This document shows, piece by piece, positions 52,114-61,299 of a DNA stretch of 64,000 bases. A program made the translations under genes and the position numbers. Position 1 is the first letter of the stretch; the number at the start of each line of letters is the position of its first letter. Source of the stretch: an uncultured Odoribacter sp. (GTDB lineage Bacteria; Bacteroidota; Bacteroidia; Bacteroidales; Marinifilaceae). The stretch covers positions 62,001 through 126,000 of the forward strand of contig CAJTPD010000008.1 in NCBI GenBank assembly GCA_910578105.1, in the 5' to 3' direction. The notes beneath the pieces are model-generated. The model saw only the letters and a list, made by a program, of their open reading frames with translations. It had not been told where the DNA came from and searched no databases.

Positions 52114-52464
52114 ATGGTAGATTTTAAAAAAGTAAAGGCACCTAATAACACCATTACCCGTAATCCGGCTGTTTTAGCTGCGAAAGCTGATAATAATATT
52201 TATGAGGCAGTGGCTGTTATTGCCAAAAGATCCAATCAGATTGCTGTTGAAATGAAAGAGGAACTGAGCCGTAAGCTTCAGGAGTTTGCTTCTTATACGG
52301 ATAATTTGGAAGAAATTTTTGAAAATCGTGAACAGATTGAAATTTCCAAGTTTTATGAACGTATTCCGAAGCCGGTGTTGATTGCAACGCAGGAATTTGA
52401 AGACGGACAGATTTATTTCCGGAACCCGGCTGCAGAAAAAAAGCCGGTCTCTAAAAAAGACTAA
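52114..52464 (+). CDS. rpoZ: RNA polymerase omega subunit (Bacteroidota type)
   Basis: A 116-residue protein in the normal position after bamD. 'TITRNPAVLAAKADNNIYEAVAVIAKRSNQIAVEMKEEL' is the omega core helix seen in Bacteroidota, and the tail 'EEIFENREQIEISKFYERIPKP' is also conserved. Stabilises the RNA polymerase beta-prime subunit. Confidence 0.88.
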   Translation: MVDFKKVKAPNNTITRNPAVLAAKADNNIYEAVAVIAKRSNQIAVEMKEELSRKLQEFASYTDNLEEIFENREQIEISKFYERIPKPVLIATQEFEDGQIYFRNPAAEKKPVSKKD

Positions 52465-52468
52465 CGGG

Positions 52469-52494
52469 AGCCGCTTTCGGGCGGCTTTTTTTGT
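52469..52494 (+). terminator. Terminator after rpoZ
   Basis: AGCCGC and GCGGCT form a 6-bp GC-rich stem with a 6-nt loop and seven Ts. It lies between rpoZ and coaBC, so coaBC may be only partly co-transcribed. Confidence 0.82.
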
Positions 52495-52540
52495 TTTACA
52501 ATTGCTGAGTCACTAAGTTTTATTTGCATATTTTCAGTTT

Positions 52541-53737
52541 ATGCGCGGAAAACATATTATAATCGGAGTAACCGGTAGTATTGCGGCTTATAAAGTTGCG
52601 GCACTGGTGCGTTTGTTGGTGAAAGAAGGTGCGGAGGTTAAGGTGGTCATGACTGAATTGGCCAAACAGTTTATCACTCCTTTGACGATGGCTACTTTGT
52701 CGAAGCATCCGGTGATGGTGGAATTTTATAATCCGGAGAACGGCGATTGGCACTCGCATGTGGATATGGGGCTCTGGGCTGATTTGTATTTGATTGCTCC
52801 GGCTACGGCAAATACCATCGGGAAGATGGCACATGGAATTGCCGATAATCTTTTGCTGACAACTTACCTTTCGGCAAAGTGTCCGGTGATGGTTGCTCCG
52901 GCAATGGATTTGGATATGTACCGGCATGCGGCGACACAGCGTAATCTGGATATTCTGAGGGAATACGGAAATCTGATTATAGAACCGGCAGAAGGGGAGT
53001 TAGCCAGTGGATTGACCGGAAAAGGACGCATGGCAGAGCCGGAAGAGATTGTCTGTTATATCCGGCATTATTTTGATGTTTCGCGGGAGTTGACCGGAAA
53101 GAAAGTGTTGGTGACGGCCGGTCCCACTTATGAGAAAATAGACCCGGTGCGTTTTATTGGTAATTATTCCACGGGTAAGATGGGGTTTGCTTTGGCGGAA
53201 GAGTTTGCCAACCGGGGAGCAGAGGTTATTCTGGTGGCTGGTCCCGTTACTTTAGCGGCTGTACATCCGGCTATCCGGCGGATTGACGTGGAATCTGCAG
53301 CTCAAATGTATGAACAGGTAATGGCTCAGGCTCCGGACTGCGACGTGGTGGTTTCCTGTGCTGCGGTGGCTGATTTTACTCCTTTGGAGCGGGCTGGTAC
53401 GAAGATGAAGCGGGGAAGTGAGCAGTTGGTGCTGGAATTGCAGCCGACTCAGGATATTGCAGCTGCATTGGGAAGGCTGAAAAAGGCCGGACAAGTGCTG
53501 GTCGGTTTTGCTTTGGAAACTAATGATGAAATAGTCCATGCTATTCAGAAATTGCATAAAAAAAATCTGGATCTGATTGTGTTGAATAGCCTGAAGGATG
53601 CACATGCTTGTTTCGGTTATGATACGAATAAAGTGACGATGATTGACCGGGATGAACAAGAATATCATTATGAATTGAAGACGAAACAGGCAGTTGCCGG
53701 AGATATAGCAGACCGGGTGGTAAAAATGATTTGTTGA
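52541..53737 (+). CDS. coaBC: Bifunctional phosphopantothenoylcysteine decarboxylase/phosphopantothenate-cysteine ligase
   Basis: A 398-residue protein. The CoaC half has 'IGVTGSIAAYKVAALVRLL' (FMN site), the His of 'HSHVDMGLWADLYLIAPATANTI' and the Cys loop 'PVMVAPAMDLDMYRH'. The CoaB half has 'VTAGPTYEKIDPVRFIGNYSTGKMG', 'VSCAAVADFTP' and 'FALETNDE'. It catalyses two successive steps of coenzyme A synthesis: CTP-dependent ligation of Cys to phosphopantothenate, then decarboxylation. Confidence 0.95.
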   Translation: MRGKHIIIGVTGSIAAYKVAALVRLLVKEGAEVKVVMTELAKQFITPLTMATLSKHPVMVEFYNPENGDWHSHVDMGLWADLYLIAPATANTIGKMAHGIADNLLLTTYLSAKCPVMVAPAMDLDMYRHAATQRNLDILREYGNLIIEPAEGELASGLTGKGRMAEPEEIVCYIRHYFDVSRELTGKKVLVTAGPTYEKIDPVRFIGNYSTGKMGFALAEEFANRGAEVILVAGPVTLAAVHPAIRRIDVESAAQMYEQVMAQAPDCDVVVSCAAVADFTPLERAGTKMKRGSEQLVLELQPTQDIAAALGRLKKAGQVLVGFALETNDEIVHAIQKLHKKNLDLIVLNSLKDAHACFGYDTNKVTMIDRDEQEYHYELKTKQAVAGDIADRVVKMIC

Positions 53738-53756
53738 TTTAAATGTCTGAAAATTT

Positions 53757-53785
53757 TTGCGTGTTAAATTTTTTATATACTTTTG
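53757..53785 (+). promoter_or_regulatory. Promoter-like element upstream of pyrB leader
   Basis: TTG at 53757-53759, 18-nt spacer, TACTTTTG at 53778-53785 (exact -7). A transcript starting near 53792 would run about 90 nt before the terminator hairpin at 53881. Confidence 0.5.
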
Positions 53786-53880
53786 AGTTCTGATATGAAG
53801 TCAGATCAATTACATAAGATGCTATCCGGTCCTGTCACTGAGCATTTCAGACAGATTGGCCGATTTATTTATAAAGTATT

Positions 53881-53920
53881 AAAAAACCAACATTGTCGTT
53901 AGACTTGTTGGTTTTTTTTT
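53881..53920 (+). terminator. Terminator hairpin 49 nt upstream of pyrB (possible attenuator)
   Basis: AAAAAACCAACA and TGTTGGTTTTTT form a 12-bp stem with a 13-nt loop and nine Ts. It either ends coaBC transcripts or regulates readthrough into pyrB. Confidence 0.8.
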
Positions 53921-53968
53921 GCAATGTTCTGGCGTACCGTTTGGGAATTTATCATTAAATATAACGAT

Positions 53969-54877
53969 ATGAATACACACAGCTTAGTATCTATTGAAGA
54001 TTACACGAAAGAAGAGATTCTGGAAGTCCTGAAACTGGCTTCGGAGTTTGAGGCAAATCCTAATCAGCGTTTGTTGGAAGGCAAGGTGGTGGCCTCTTTG
54101 TTTTTTGAGCCTTCTACCCGTACCCGTTTGAGTTTTGAAACGGCTATTAACCGTTTGGGCGGACGTATTATCGGGTTTACGGATGCTTCTTCTTCGAGTG
54201 TGACGAAAGGAGAGACGCTGAAGGATACCATTAAGATGGTGGATAATTATGCGGATTTGATTGTGATGCGTCATCCGGTGGAAGGTGCAGCCCGTTATGC
54301 CAGCGAGGTGGCTGTTCATCCGATTCTGAATGCCGGGGATGGTGCTAATCAGCATCCTTCGCAGACGATGCTGGATTTGTATTCTATTTATAAGACGCAG
54401 GGTACGCTTGAAAATCTGAATATTTGTATGGTGGGTGACCTGAAGTATGGCCGGACGGTTCACTCTTTGCTGCAGGCGATGAGTCATTTTCATCCGACTT
54501 TCCATTTTGTAGCTCCGGAGTCTTTGCAAATGCCTGATGCTTATAAGTTGCATCTGAAGGAATTGAACATTCCTTATTATGAACATACGGAATTGGATGA
54601 AGTGATTGCCAAAGCCGATATTTTGTATATGACGCGGGTACAGCGTGAACGGTTTGCCGATCCTTTGGAATATGAGAAGGTGAAGAATGTATATATTTTG
54701 CGGAATGCGATGTTGGCTCACGCGAAGGAGAATATGCGCATTTTGCATCCTCTGCCCCGTGTGAATGAAATTGATGTGGATGTGGATGAGAATCCGAAAG
54801 CTTATTATTTTGAACAGGCCCGTAATGGGGTGTATGCCCGTCAGGCTATTATCTGCAAGGCTTTGGGATTGAAATGA
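53969..54877 (+). CDS. pyrB: Aspartate carbamoyltransferase catalytic subunit
   Basis: A 302-residue ATCase catalytic chain. 'FFEPSTRTRLSFETA' holds the STRTR carbamoyl-phosphate loop, 'DASSSSVTKGETLKDT' the 80s loop, 'RHPVEGAARYAS', 'GDGANQHPSQTMLD' and 'LHPLPRVNEIDVDVDENP' are conserved. Makes carbamoyl-aspartate in pyrimidine synthesis. ATG 53969 is chosen over the earlier ATG at 53924, because the family starts near 'MNTHSLVSIEDYT'. Confidence 0.96.
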   Translation: MNTHSLVSIEDYTKEEILEVLKLASEFEANPNQRLLEGKVVASLFFEPSTRTRLSFETAINRLGGRIIGFTDASSSSVTKGETLKDTIKMVDNYADLIVMRHPVEGAARYASEVAVHPILNAGDGANQHPSQTMLDLYSIYKTQGTLENLNICMVGDLKYGRTVHSLLQAMSHFHPTFHFVAPESLQMPDAYKLHLKELNIPYYEHTELDEVIAKADILYMTRVQRERFADPLEYEKVKNVYILRNAMLAHAKENMRILHPLPRVNEIDVDVDENPKAYYFEQARNGVYARQAIICKALGLK

Positions 54878-54901
54878 TTTACAATTTAAATGATTTTTGT
54901 T

Positions 54902-55357
54902 ATGGCTAAGAAAGAGTTACAAGTAAGCGCAATAGAAAACGGGACAGTGATTGACCACATTCCTGCTGATAAATTGTTTGATGTGATTAATGTCCTCGGA
55001 CTTGCATCAATGGAGAATGCAATGACTTTAGGTACTAATCTGAAAAGTACGAAGTTGGGCAGGAAGGCTATTATCAAGATTTGGGATAAGTTTCTGGAGG
55101 ATGATGAGGTGAATAAACTGGCTTTGGTTGCTCCTTCCGCTAAGATTAATATTATCCGGGATTATGATGTGGTGGAGAAAAAGAAAGTGAATGTTCCGGA
55201 ACGGGTGGAAGGTATTGTCAAATGTATGAATCCGAAGTGTATCACGAATCATGAAAAAGTCCGGACTAAGTTTGCTGTGGTAAATGCTTCTCCGATTGTC
55301 CTGAGATGTCATTATTGCGAAAAACTGACAGACCAGGAGCATATGGAAATGAATTGA
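54902..55357 (+). CDS. pyrI: Aspartate carbamoyltransferase regulatory subunit
   Basis: A 151-residue regulatory chain with the nucleotide-binding N-terminal half ('NGTVIDHIPADKLFDVINVLGL') and a zinc domain: Cys pairs in 'CMNPKCITNHE' and 'LRCHYCEK' bind one zinc. It links catalytic trimers and lets CTP and ATP control the enzyme. 24 nt after pyrB. Confidence 0.95.
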   Translation: MAKKELQVSAIENGTVIDHIPADKLFDVINVLGLASMENAMTLGTNLKSTKLGRKAIIKIWDKFLEDDEVNKLALVAPSAKINIIRDYDVVEKKKVNVPERVEGIVKCMNPKCITNHEKVRTKFAVVNASPIVLRCHYCEKLTDQEHMEMN

Positions 55358-55374
55358 TGAATCGTTTTGTTTTT

Positions 55375-55416
55375 AGCCGTTTCTTCCGGAACTTGGTCCG
55401 GGAGAAACGGTTTTAT
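55375..55416 (+). terminator. Terminator of pyrBI
   Basis: CCGTTTCT and CCGGA pair with TCCGG and AGAAACGG (13 bp with one mismatch), followed by TTTTATTT. Confidence 0.85.
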
Positions 55417-55456
55417 TTAGGATGTTTGTTGGGTGGAACAATATGTATTGAAGTAT

Positions 55457-56437
55457 TTATTGTATAAAAATTTCCAGAATTTCTGCTTCTTTTCCTTTTT
55501 GAGGTATCAGAAAGAGGTTTTTCAGGCAGGCCGGAATAAGAATTGTTTCGCCTTTGTTGACTTGCACGGTCTGGTCGGTGTCATAAACGATGTGGAATGA
55601 ACCGTTGAGACACATGTAGATGACAAAAGAATCCAGGTCGATGTAGTCTTTTTCAATCTCCCGGTTGAATTTCAGGTAGTTTGTTGTGAAATAGTCACAG
55701 TTAACGAGTTGTTCCGTGTGATTTTCATGCTGATGGTAATGAATGGCATGTTGTCTTTGTGCATTGTAGTTGATTACATCTGTGGCCAGTTCGGTGTGTA
55801 GTTCCCGGGTATTTCCGTTTTTATCGCGTCTGTCATAATCGTAAATACGGTAAGTAATGTCGGATGTCTGCTGGATTTCGGCAATAAAGCAACCTTTACA
55901 GATGGCATGGACAGTACCTGCCGGTATAAAAAAGCAGTCTCCTTTTTTGACTTTTTCTGTATTCAGTAATTCGGGTAAGGTATTGTTATGGAGTCTTTCC
56001 AGGTACTCTTCTTTTGTTGTATCGTGTTTGAAACCCATGATTAATCCTGCTTCCGGTTCGGCGTCGAGCAGATACCACATTTCGGTTTTTCCGTAGGCAT
56101 TGTGTCTTTCTTTTGCAGTGGTATCATCGGGGTGAACCTGTATGGACAGATTGTCCCGGGCATCGATGAATTTGATTAATAGCGGAAATTCTATACCGAA
56201 TTTTTCATAAATTTTATCTCCGACCAAGTCTCCCATATATATTTCAACCAATTCCTCGAGGGTGTTTTCTTCCAATGGCCCTTCGGAAACTACGGAAATG
56301 TTATCTTGTACGCCTGATATTTCCCAACTTTCTCCAATAGAGGATTTTACTTGTGGATTTTCGCTTTTGCCGGCCAGTTTATTTCCTCCCCAGATAGTTT
56401 GTTTGAGGATGGGTTTGAATTTAAGAGGATATAGCAT
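55457..56437 (-). CDS. manA: Type I mannose-6-phosphate isomerase
   Basis: A 326-residue cupin enzyme starting 'MLYPLKFKPILKQTIWGG' (ATG 56437; the upstream extension is not protein-like). Metal-binding residues are in 'SIQVHPDD', 'GKTEMWYLLDAEP' and 'IPAGTVHAICKG'. Interconverts fructose-6-phosphate and mannose-6-phosphate. A TATCTTTG box at 56472-56465 on the minus strand lies 28 nt upstream. Divergent from the lipoprotein gene at 56559. Confidence 0.9.
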   Translation of the reverse strand: MLYPLKFKPILKQTIWGGNKLAGKSENPQVKSSIGESWEISGVQDNISVVSEGPLEENTLEELVEIYMGDLVGDKIYEKFGIEFPLLIKFIDARDNLSIQVHPDDTTAKERHNAYGKTEMWYLLDAEPEAGLIMGFKHDTTKEEYLERLHNNTLPELLNTEKVKKGDCFFIPAGTVHAICKGCFIAEIQQTSDITYRIYDYDRRDKNGNTRELHTELATDVINYNAQRQHAIHYHQHENHTEQLVNCDYFTTNYLKFNREIEKDYIDLDSFVIYMCLNGSFHIVYDTDQTVQVNKGETILIPACLKNLFLIPQKGKEAEILEIFIQ

Positions 56438-56558
56438 AACTTTGGTATAAAAATTGTAATTCTGCAAAGATATAAATAAAAATGTATCTCTGTACAGAGG
56501 TGAGAATATGGGCAGGGAAGAGGATGGAAAGGAAAAAATTATAAATTTAAAAGACATA

Positions 56559-57611
56559 ATGGAGATGATGAAAAAGTGGCTGATTGTTGTTTGTGTGGCC
56601 GGGTTGTTGGGAGCTTGTAAAGATGACGGCCGGGATGATACTATTTTGGATATGTCCCTTCTGACGGGTAAAGACTGGTATTATAATGGCTGGCTGGGTG
56701 ATAGGGATAGTTATGATACCGGGGATTTGCTGGAGGTTGTTCGTTTTGAAAAGGGGGGAACCCTTAAAAATATTGATTTTAGCGGGCGGCGGGAGTATAT
56801 TGTCGGGGAATGGTTTACGGATGCGGATAATCGGATTACTTTGGCATATACGGATGGGAAAAAGACCGTCTGGAATGTGCAACATAGCGGAAACGATTAT
56901 ATCCGGGCAATTGTTAATGCTCAGGGTGTCCGGGAATATACGACCGAACCGGATTATTTGGGTGAACTTACGGCGGATGTTTTTTTCGTGAATGAGTATA
57001 ATGCTGAAAGTTTGCACGATACCCGTATTGGTGCCGATGTTCGCGGAAATATAAATATCCGGGAAGGACAGTTGTTATTGGCTGACGGTAACCGGGTGGC
57101 TTTGGAAAATTATGAATATTACTGGTCTGAAAGCGATTTCATTGATGCGGGCCTTTTCAATAAAGCCCGGGAGGTCCGTTTTTATTTGCGTATTGGAAAA
57201 AATAATCCGGTGAAGTTAAGAGATTCTTTGTATTCTGATAAGTTGCCGGAGCGTACATTTGCAGAAACGAATCTGAATGTGAATGAAAGGAACGGAGCAA
57301 TCCGTGTGACTTGGAAGCCTTATCCGGAGGATGATGTATATTATCGGGTAGAGGTCTTGCCGGGGGATATGAAACTGACTGATTCTTATTTTATCAGTCG
57401 GGTACAGAATGCCGGGAGCAATGTTTTGGAGCTGACATCTACTACAGCCGGAGAGGTGAACCGGCTTAGGGAGTTGCGTTCCGGTGAGACTTATGTCGTT
57501 CGTTTGACTGCTTTGTTATATGAGCCGGGCATTGATCCCTGGAATAATAATTATGGGTATGCCAATGTGCAAGCGGTTGCTTATTTTACAAAAAAATTTC
57601 AGAAAGAATAG
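56559..57611 (+). CDS. Orphan lipoprotein with fibronectin-III-like C terminus
   Basis: A 350-residue lipoprotein: 'MEMMKKWLIVVCVAGLLGAC' with lipobox 'LLGAC' then 'KDDGRDD'. The first 125 residues are a small beta domain resembling a lipocalin-like lipoprotein, and residues 240-345 ('NGAIRVTWKPYPEDDVYYRVEV', 'ELRSGETYVVRLTALLY') have the FN3 pattern. No enzyme motif. Not recognised as a named family. ATG 56508 upstream would add 17 unlikely residues. Its 3' end overlaps the convergent hydrolase gene by 26 nt. Confidence 0.7.
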   Translation: MEMMKKWLIVVCVAGLLGACKDDGRDDTILDMSLLTGKDWYYNGWLGDRDSYDTGDLLEVVRFEKGGTLKNIDFSGRREYIVGEWFTDADNRITLAYTDGKKTVWNVQHSGNDYIRAIVNAQGVREYTTEPDYLGELTADVFFVNEYNAESLHDTRIGADVRGNINIREGQLLLADGNRVALENYEYYWSESDFIDAGLFNKAREVRFYLRIGKNNPVKLRDSLYSDKLPERTFAETNLNVNERNGAIRVTWKPYPEDDVYYRVEVLPGDMKLTDSYFISRVQNAGSNVLELTSTTAGEVNRLRELRSGETYVVRLTALLYEPGIDPWNNNYGYANVQAVAYFTKKFQKE

Positions 57612-58410
57612 AGTTTCCGGGAAGGGACAGAAAATAATGAATCAAGGTTTGTGCCAGCAATTCCGGTTGGTCTCTGTGAAGAAAGTGGCTCGCTCCGGGG
57701 AGTGTCCGGATTTCTGCAGCCGGAAATAAGTTTGAAATAGAAGAAAGGTCGTGACCGGTAATGTATTCTGAATTTTCTCCCCGGATAAAAAGAATGGGGA
57801 AGGGATAATTTTGCCGGTTGTAGGATACGGGCCAGTCCAGAATGTCTTGGTTATTTTTTTGTATGGCTTCTGTGTTTATTTTCCACCGGAAGCCGATGCT
57901 TGTTTTATCTAAGTTTTTGAATACTATCTGACAGAGTTCTTCGGAAGGGAGTTTTTGCCGGATGGCAGTATGTATTTCCTCCCGATGCTGATAGAAACCT
58001 GGGGAAATATTGGTCATCGTTTCCAAAAGGTCTTGGTGTATAGAATGAGGAAATGACAGATATGGTTTTGGGGCTATGTCTAAAATTGCTGCTTTTGCTG
58101 CGATTTGCGGTTTTTTTAACAATAATAACATCAGTGCCTTGCCTCCCATGGAATGTCCTGCAATAAAGGGTTTCCGGGGCAGATGCAGGGAGGTGATGAA
58201 TATTGAAAGGTCCCGGCTCAGGTCTTCATAACTATGTTCGGGAGAATGAGGAGAATGACCGTGATTTCTGAAATCCGGAAGAATTACATGAAAATAGTCA
58301 GCCAGTAGTCCGGCAACAGTCAGCCAGTTGTCGGAAGCTCCCCATAGTCCATGCAGAAGGATTAGGGGCGGGTTGTCCGGATTTCCTTTTTCTCTGTAAA
58401 ATAGTTGCAT
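57586..58410 (-). CDS. Alpha/beta hydrolase
   Basis: A 274-residue alpha/beta hydrolase. Oxyanion-hole loop 'ILLHGLWGASDNW', nucleophile elbow 'GHSMGGKAL' (Ser of GHSMG), acid 'RGENSEYI', and catalytic His in 'GASHFLHRDQP'. Resembles the YbfF/esterase group; natural substrate unknown. Tail-to-tail overlap of 26 nt with the lipoprotein gene. Confidence 0.9.
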   Translation of the reverse strand: MQLFYREKGNPDNPPLILLHGLWGASDNWLTVAGLLADYFHVILPDFRNHGHSPHSPEHSYEDLSRDLSIFITSLHLPRKPFIAGHSMGGKALMLLLLKKPQIAAKAAILDIAPKPYLSFPHSIHQDLLETMTNISPGFYQHREEIHTAIRQKLPSEELCQIVFKNLDKTSIGFRWKINTEAIQKNNQDILDWPVSYNRQNYPFPILFIRGENSEYITGHDLSSISNLFPAAEIRTLPGASHFLHRDQPELLAQTLIHYFLSLPGNSILSEIFL

Positions 58411-58430
58411 AATTTCAAGGTTTACAATTA

Positions 58431-58460
58431 AAAAATGCTACCGATAAAGATAGCATTTTT
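58431..58460 (-). terminator. Terminator downstream of frd/sdh operon
   Basis: AAAAATGCTA and TAGCATTTTT form a 10-bp stem with a 10-nt loop. Read on the minus strand a T-run follows. A second stem, AAGGTTGTCC / GGACAACCTT at 58476-58507, sits just upstream of it on that strand. Confidence 0.8.
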
Positions 58461-58515
58461 CAGAATTATTTTCCAAAGGTTGTCCTAAACGTTGTTCGGA
58501 CAACCTTGTGGTATT

Positions 58516-59277
58516 TTAGTCTTTCAATTTGGCTTTCAGGAATTCCCGGTTCAGACGTGCAATGTGGGCAATGGAAATGCTTTTCGGGCATTCCATTTCA
58601 CAGGCTCCTGTATTGGTACAGTTTCCGAATCCGAGTTCGTCCATTTTAGCCACCATGGCTTTTGCCCGGCGTGCAGCCTCAATTTTTCCCTGAGGTAACA
58701 GAGCCAGTTGGGAAACTTTTGCTGCGACGAACAACATTGCCGAAGAGTTTTTACAAGTAGCGGCACAAGCTCCGCAACCGATACATGCGGCAGCGTCCAT
58801 GGCTTCTTCCGCTTTGTCGTTGGCAATGGGTATAGCATTGGCATCGGGTACTCCGCCGGTGCTGACAGACACATAACCTCCGGCTTGCAGGATTTTGTCA
58901 TAAGCTTTCCGGTCTACAATTAAGTCTTTGATTACCGGAAAAGCACCGCAACGCCAGGGTTCGATGGTTATTGTTGCTCCTTCTTCAAAACGCCGCATGT
59001 GCAACTGACAAGTGGTAACATCGTCGTCTGGTCCGTGTGCCCGTCCGTCGATAAATAAACTGCAGGTACCGCAGATACCTTCACGGCAATCGTGGTCGAA
59101 TGCTACAGGTTCTTCGTTTTGTGTAACCAATTGTTCATTTAAAATGTCCAGCATTTCAAGGAATGAAGTGCCGGTTGAAATGTTGTGGACTTTATAAGTC
59201 TTAAACTCGCCTTTGGATTTGGCGTCTTTTTGCCGCCAGATCTTCAGTGTCAGTTCTTTTAATATTTTATCTGCCAT
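58516..59277 (-). CDS. frdB: Succinate dehydrogenase/fumarate reductase iron-sulfur subunit
   Basis: A 253-residue protein. [2Fe-2S]: 'CREGICGTCSLFIDG' with 'CQLHM'. [4Fe-4S]: 'CIGCGACAATC'. [3Fe-4S]: 'CTNTGACEMECP'. Passes electrons between the flavoprotein and the quinone site. In strict anaerobes of this group the complex usually acts as fumarate reductase. Last gene of the operon frdCAB-type. Confidence 0.94.
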   Translation of the reverse strand: MADKILKELTLKIWRQKDAKSKGEFKTYKVHNISTGTSFLEMLDILNEQLVTQNEEPVAFDHDCREGICGTCSLFIDGRAHGPDDDVTTCQLHMRRFEEGATITIEPWRCGAFPVIKDLIVDRKAYDKILQAGGYVSVSTGGVPDANAIPIANDKAEEAMDAAACIGCGACAATCKNSSAMLFVAAKVSQLALLPQGKIEAARRAKAMVAKMDELGFGNCTNTGACEMECPKSISIAHIARLNREFLKAKLKD

Positions 59278-59297
59278 AATTTTTACAATTTACCAAA

Positions 59298-61238
59298 TTA
59301 TTTATAAGAACGTTGAGTAAGTTGGATATTTTCGAACACCAATTCTTCTTTATGGAGTTCCGGAGCTTTGTCTTCTCCCTGATATTCCCATACAGAAACA
59401 TATTTGAAATGTTCATCATCCCGTTGTGCTTCACCTTCGGAAGTCATGGATTCAACCCGCAGGTGTCCTCCGCAGGATTCGTTCCGGTCAAGGGCATCGT
59501 GAGCCATCAAGTCTGCCAGCTCAATGAAGTCTGCTACGCGGGCTGCTTTTTCCAGTTCGTTGTTCATTGCTGTAAATTCACCGGTTACACGCAGGTCTTT
59601 GTAGAAATCTTTTTTCAATTCGGCAATCAGTTCAATTGCTTTTTTCAGACCTTCCGCATCACGGGCCATTCCGATATATTCCCACATGATGTGACCTAAT
59701 TCTTTGTGGAAGTGGTCGGGAGATTTGCTTCCTTTTATGTCATATAGATGGCGTAAACGGTCGGTAACGTGTTTTTCAGCTTCGTCGAATTCTTTTGTAT
59801 TGGTATTGACTTTCGGACTCTGAATTTCTTTTGCCAGATAATCGCCGATGGTATACGGCAGGATGAAATATCCGTCAGCCAGTCCTTGCATTAAAGCAGA
59901 AGCTCCCAGACGGTTTGCACCGTGGTCGGAGAAATTACATTCACCGATTGCGTACAATCCCGGAATGGTGGTCATCAGGTTATAGTCTACCCATAGTCCT
60001 CCCATGGAATAGTGGATAGCCGGATAAATCATCATTGGGTTATGGTAGGGGTCAACGGCTGTGATTTTTTCATACATCTGAAACAAATTGCCATATCGTT
60101 TTTCGATTGTGTCGCGTCCCAATTGTTCAATGGCGTATTTAAAATCCAGGAATACGGCCTTACCGGTATTGTTCACACCGTAGCCTGCATCGCATCTTTC
60201 TTTGGCAGCACGTGAAGCAACATCGCGCGGAACCAGGTTTCCGAATGCCGGATAGCGGCGTTCCAGATAAAAATCGCGGTCTTCGTCCGGAATGTCGTTC
60301 GGGTGTTTCGTACCTGCCTGTAACGCCTGGGCGTCTTCAATTTTTTTCGGAACCCATACACGGCCGTCATTACGCAAGGATTCGGACATCAGGGTGAGTT
60401 TGCTTTGCTGGTCGCCATGTACCGGAATACAGGTCGGGTGAATTTGTACGAAACAGGGATTACCGAACATAGCTCCTTTTTTGTAAGCCTGCCATGCTGC
60501 ACTTCCGTTACATCCCATAGCATTGGTGGACAGGAAGAAAACATTTCCGTAACCTCCGGTTGCCAGAACAACGGCGTGAGCACCGAACCGTTCGATTTTA
60601 CCCGTAACCAGGTCGCGTGCGATTACCCCCCGCGCTTTTCCGTCAACGATTACCACATCAAGTACTTCATGACGGTTGTACATTTTTACTTTTCCATTCT
60701 GGATTTGACGATTCATGGCACCGTAGGCCCCCAACAGCAACTGTTGTCCGGTTTGTCCCCGGGCATAGAATGTACGGCTTACCAATGCGCCACCGAATGA
60801 ACGGTTGGCCAGTAAACCGCCGTATTCACGGGCAAAAGGTACGCCCTGAGCAACGCATTGGTCAATGATTTCATTACTAACTTCTGCAAGACGGTATACG
60901 TTGGCCTCGCGGGCACGATAGTCGCCTCCCTTGATGGTTTCATAGAACAAACGGAATACAGAGTCGTTGTCGTTCGGGTAGTTTTTGGCAGCATTGATAC
61001 CTCCCTGTGCGGCAATAGAGTGTGCACGGCGGGGAGAATCCTGGTAGCAGAATGCGGTTACGTTATATCCCAGTTCTGCCAGACTTGCAGCAGCAGACCC
61101 TCCGGCTAATCCGGTTCCGACAACGATAATATCCAGTTTCTTTTTATTGGCCGGGCTGACAACACCAATGTGGGCTTTGTGGTTTGACCACTTGTCTTTT
61201 AACGGTCCGGCAGGTATTTTTGCATCTATAACTGACAT
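59298..61238 (-). CDS. frdA: Succinate dehydrogenase/fumarate reductase flavoprotein subunit
   Basis: A 646-residue flavoprotein, the long form found with a single five-helix cytochrome b. FAD Rossmann motif 'VVGTGLAGGSAAASLAELG', covalent-FAD His in 'RRAHSIAAQGGINAAKNYPND', 'IHPTCIPVHGDQQSKLTLMSESLRNDGRVW' and the catalytic-region 'AIHYSMGGLWVDY', 'GECNFSDHGANRLGASALM'. Interconverts fumarate and succinate. Confidence 0.95.
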   Translation of the reverse strand: MSVIDAKIPAGPLKDKWSNHKAHIGVVSPANKKKLDIIVVGTGLAGGSAAASLAELGYNVTAFCYQDSPRRAHSIAAQGGINAAKNYPNDNDSVFRLFYETIKGGDYRAREANVYRLAEVSNEIIDQCVAQGVPFAREYGGLLANRSFGGALVSRTFYARGQTGQQLLLGAYGAMNRQIQNGKVKMYNRHEVLDVVIVDGKARGVIARDLVTGKIERFGAHAVVLATGGYGNVFFLSTNAMGCNGSAAWQAYKKGAMFGNPCFVQIHPTCIPVHGDQQSKLTLMSESLRNDGRVWVPKKIEDAQALQAGTKHPNDIPDEDRDFYLERRYPAFGNLVPRDVASRAAKERCDAGYGVNNTGKAVFLDFKYAIEQLGRDTIEKRYGNLFQMYEKITAVDPYHNPMMIYPAIHYSMGGLWVDYNLMTTIPGLYAIGECNFSDHGANRLGASALMQGLADGYFILPYTIGDYLAKEIQSPKVNTNTKEFDEAEKHVTDRLRHLYDIKGSKSPDHFHKELGHIMWEYIGMARDAEGLKKAIELIAELKKDFYKDLRVTGEFTAMNNELEKAARVADFIELADLMAHDALDRNESCGGHLRVESMTSEGEAQRDDEHFKYVSVWEYQGEDKAPELHKEELVFENIQLTQRSYK

Positions 61239-61299
61239 AGTAATTATTTTTAGATTTTAACTTAAAGATTGTGTTGCATTCCTTAACTGATTACCGGAT

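Noticed and set aside
53984..54748. 254-codon minus-strand frame opposite pyrB
   Set aside because: It mirrors a well-conserved pyrB and is very rich in His, Arg and Ile, as expected of an antisense frame.
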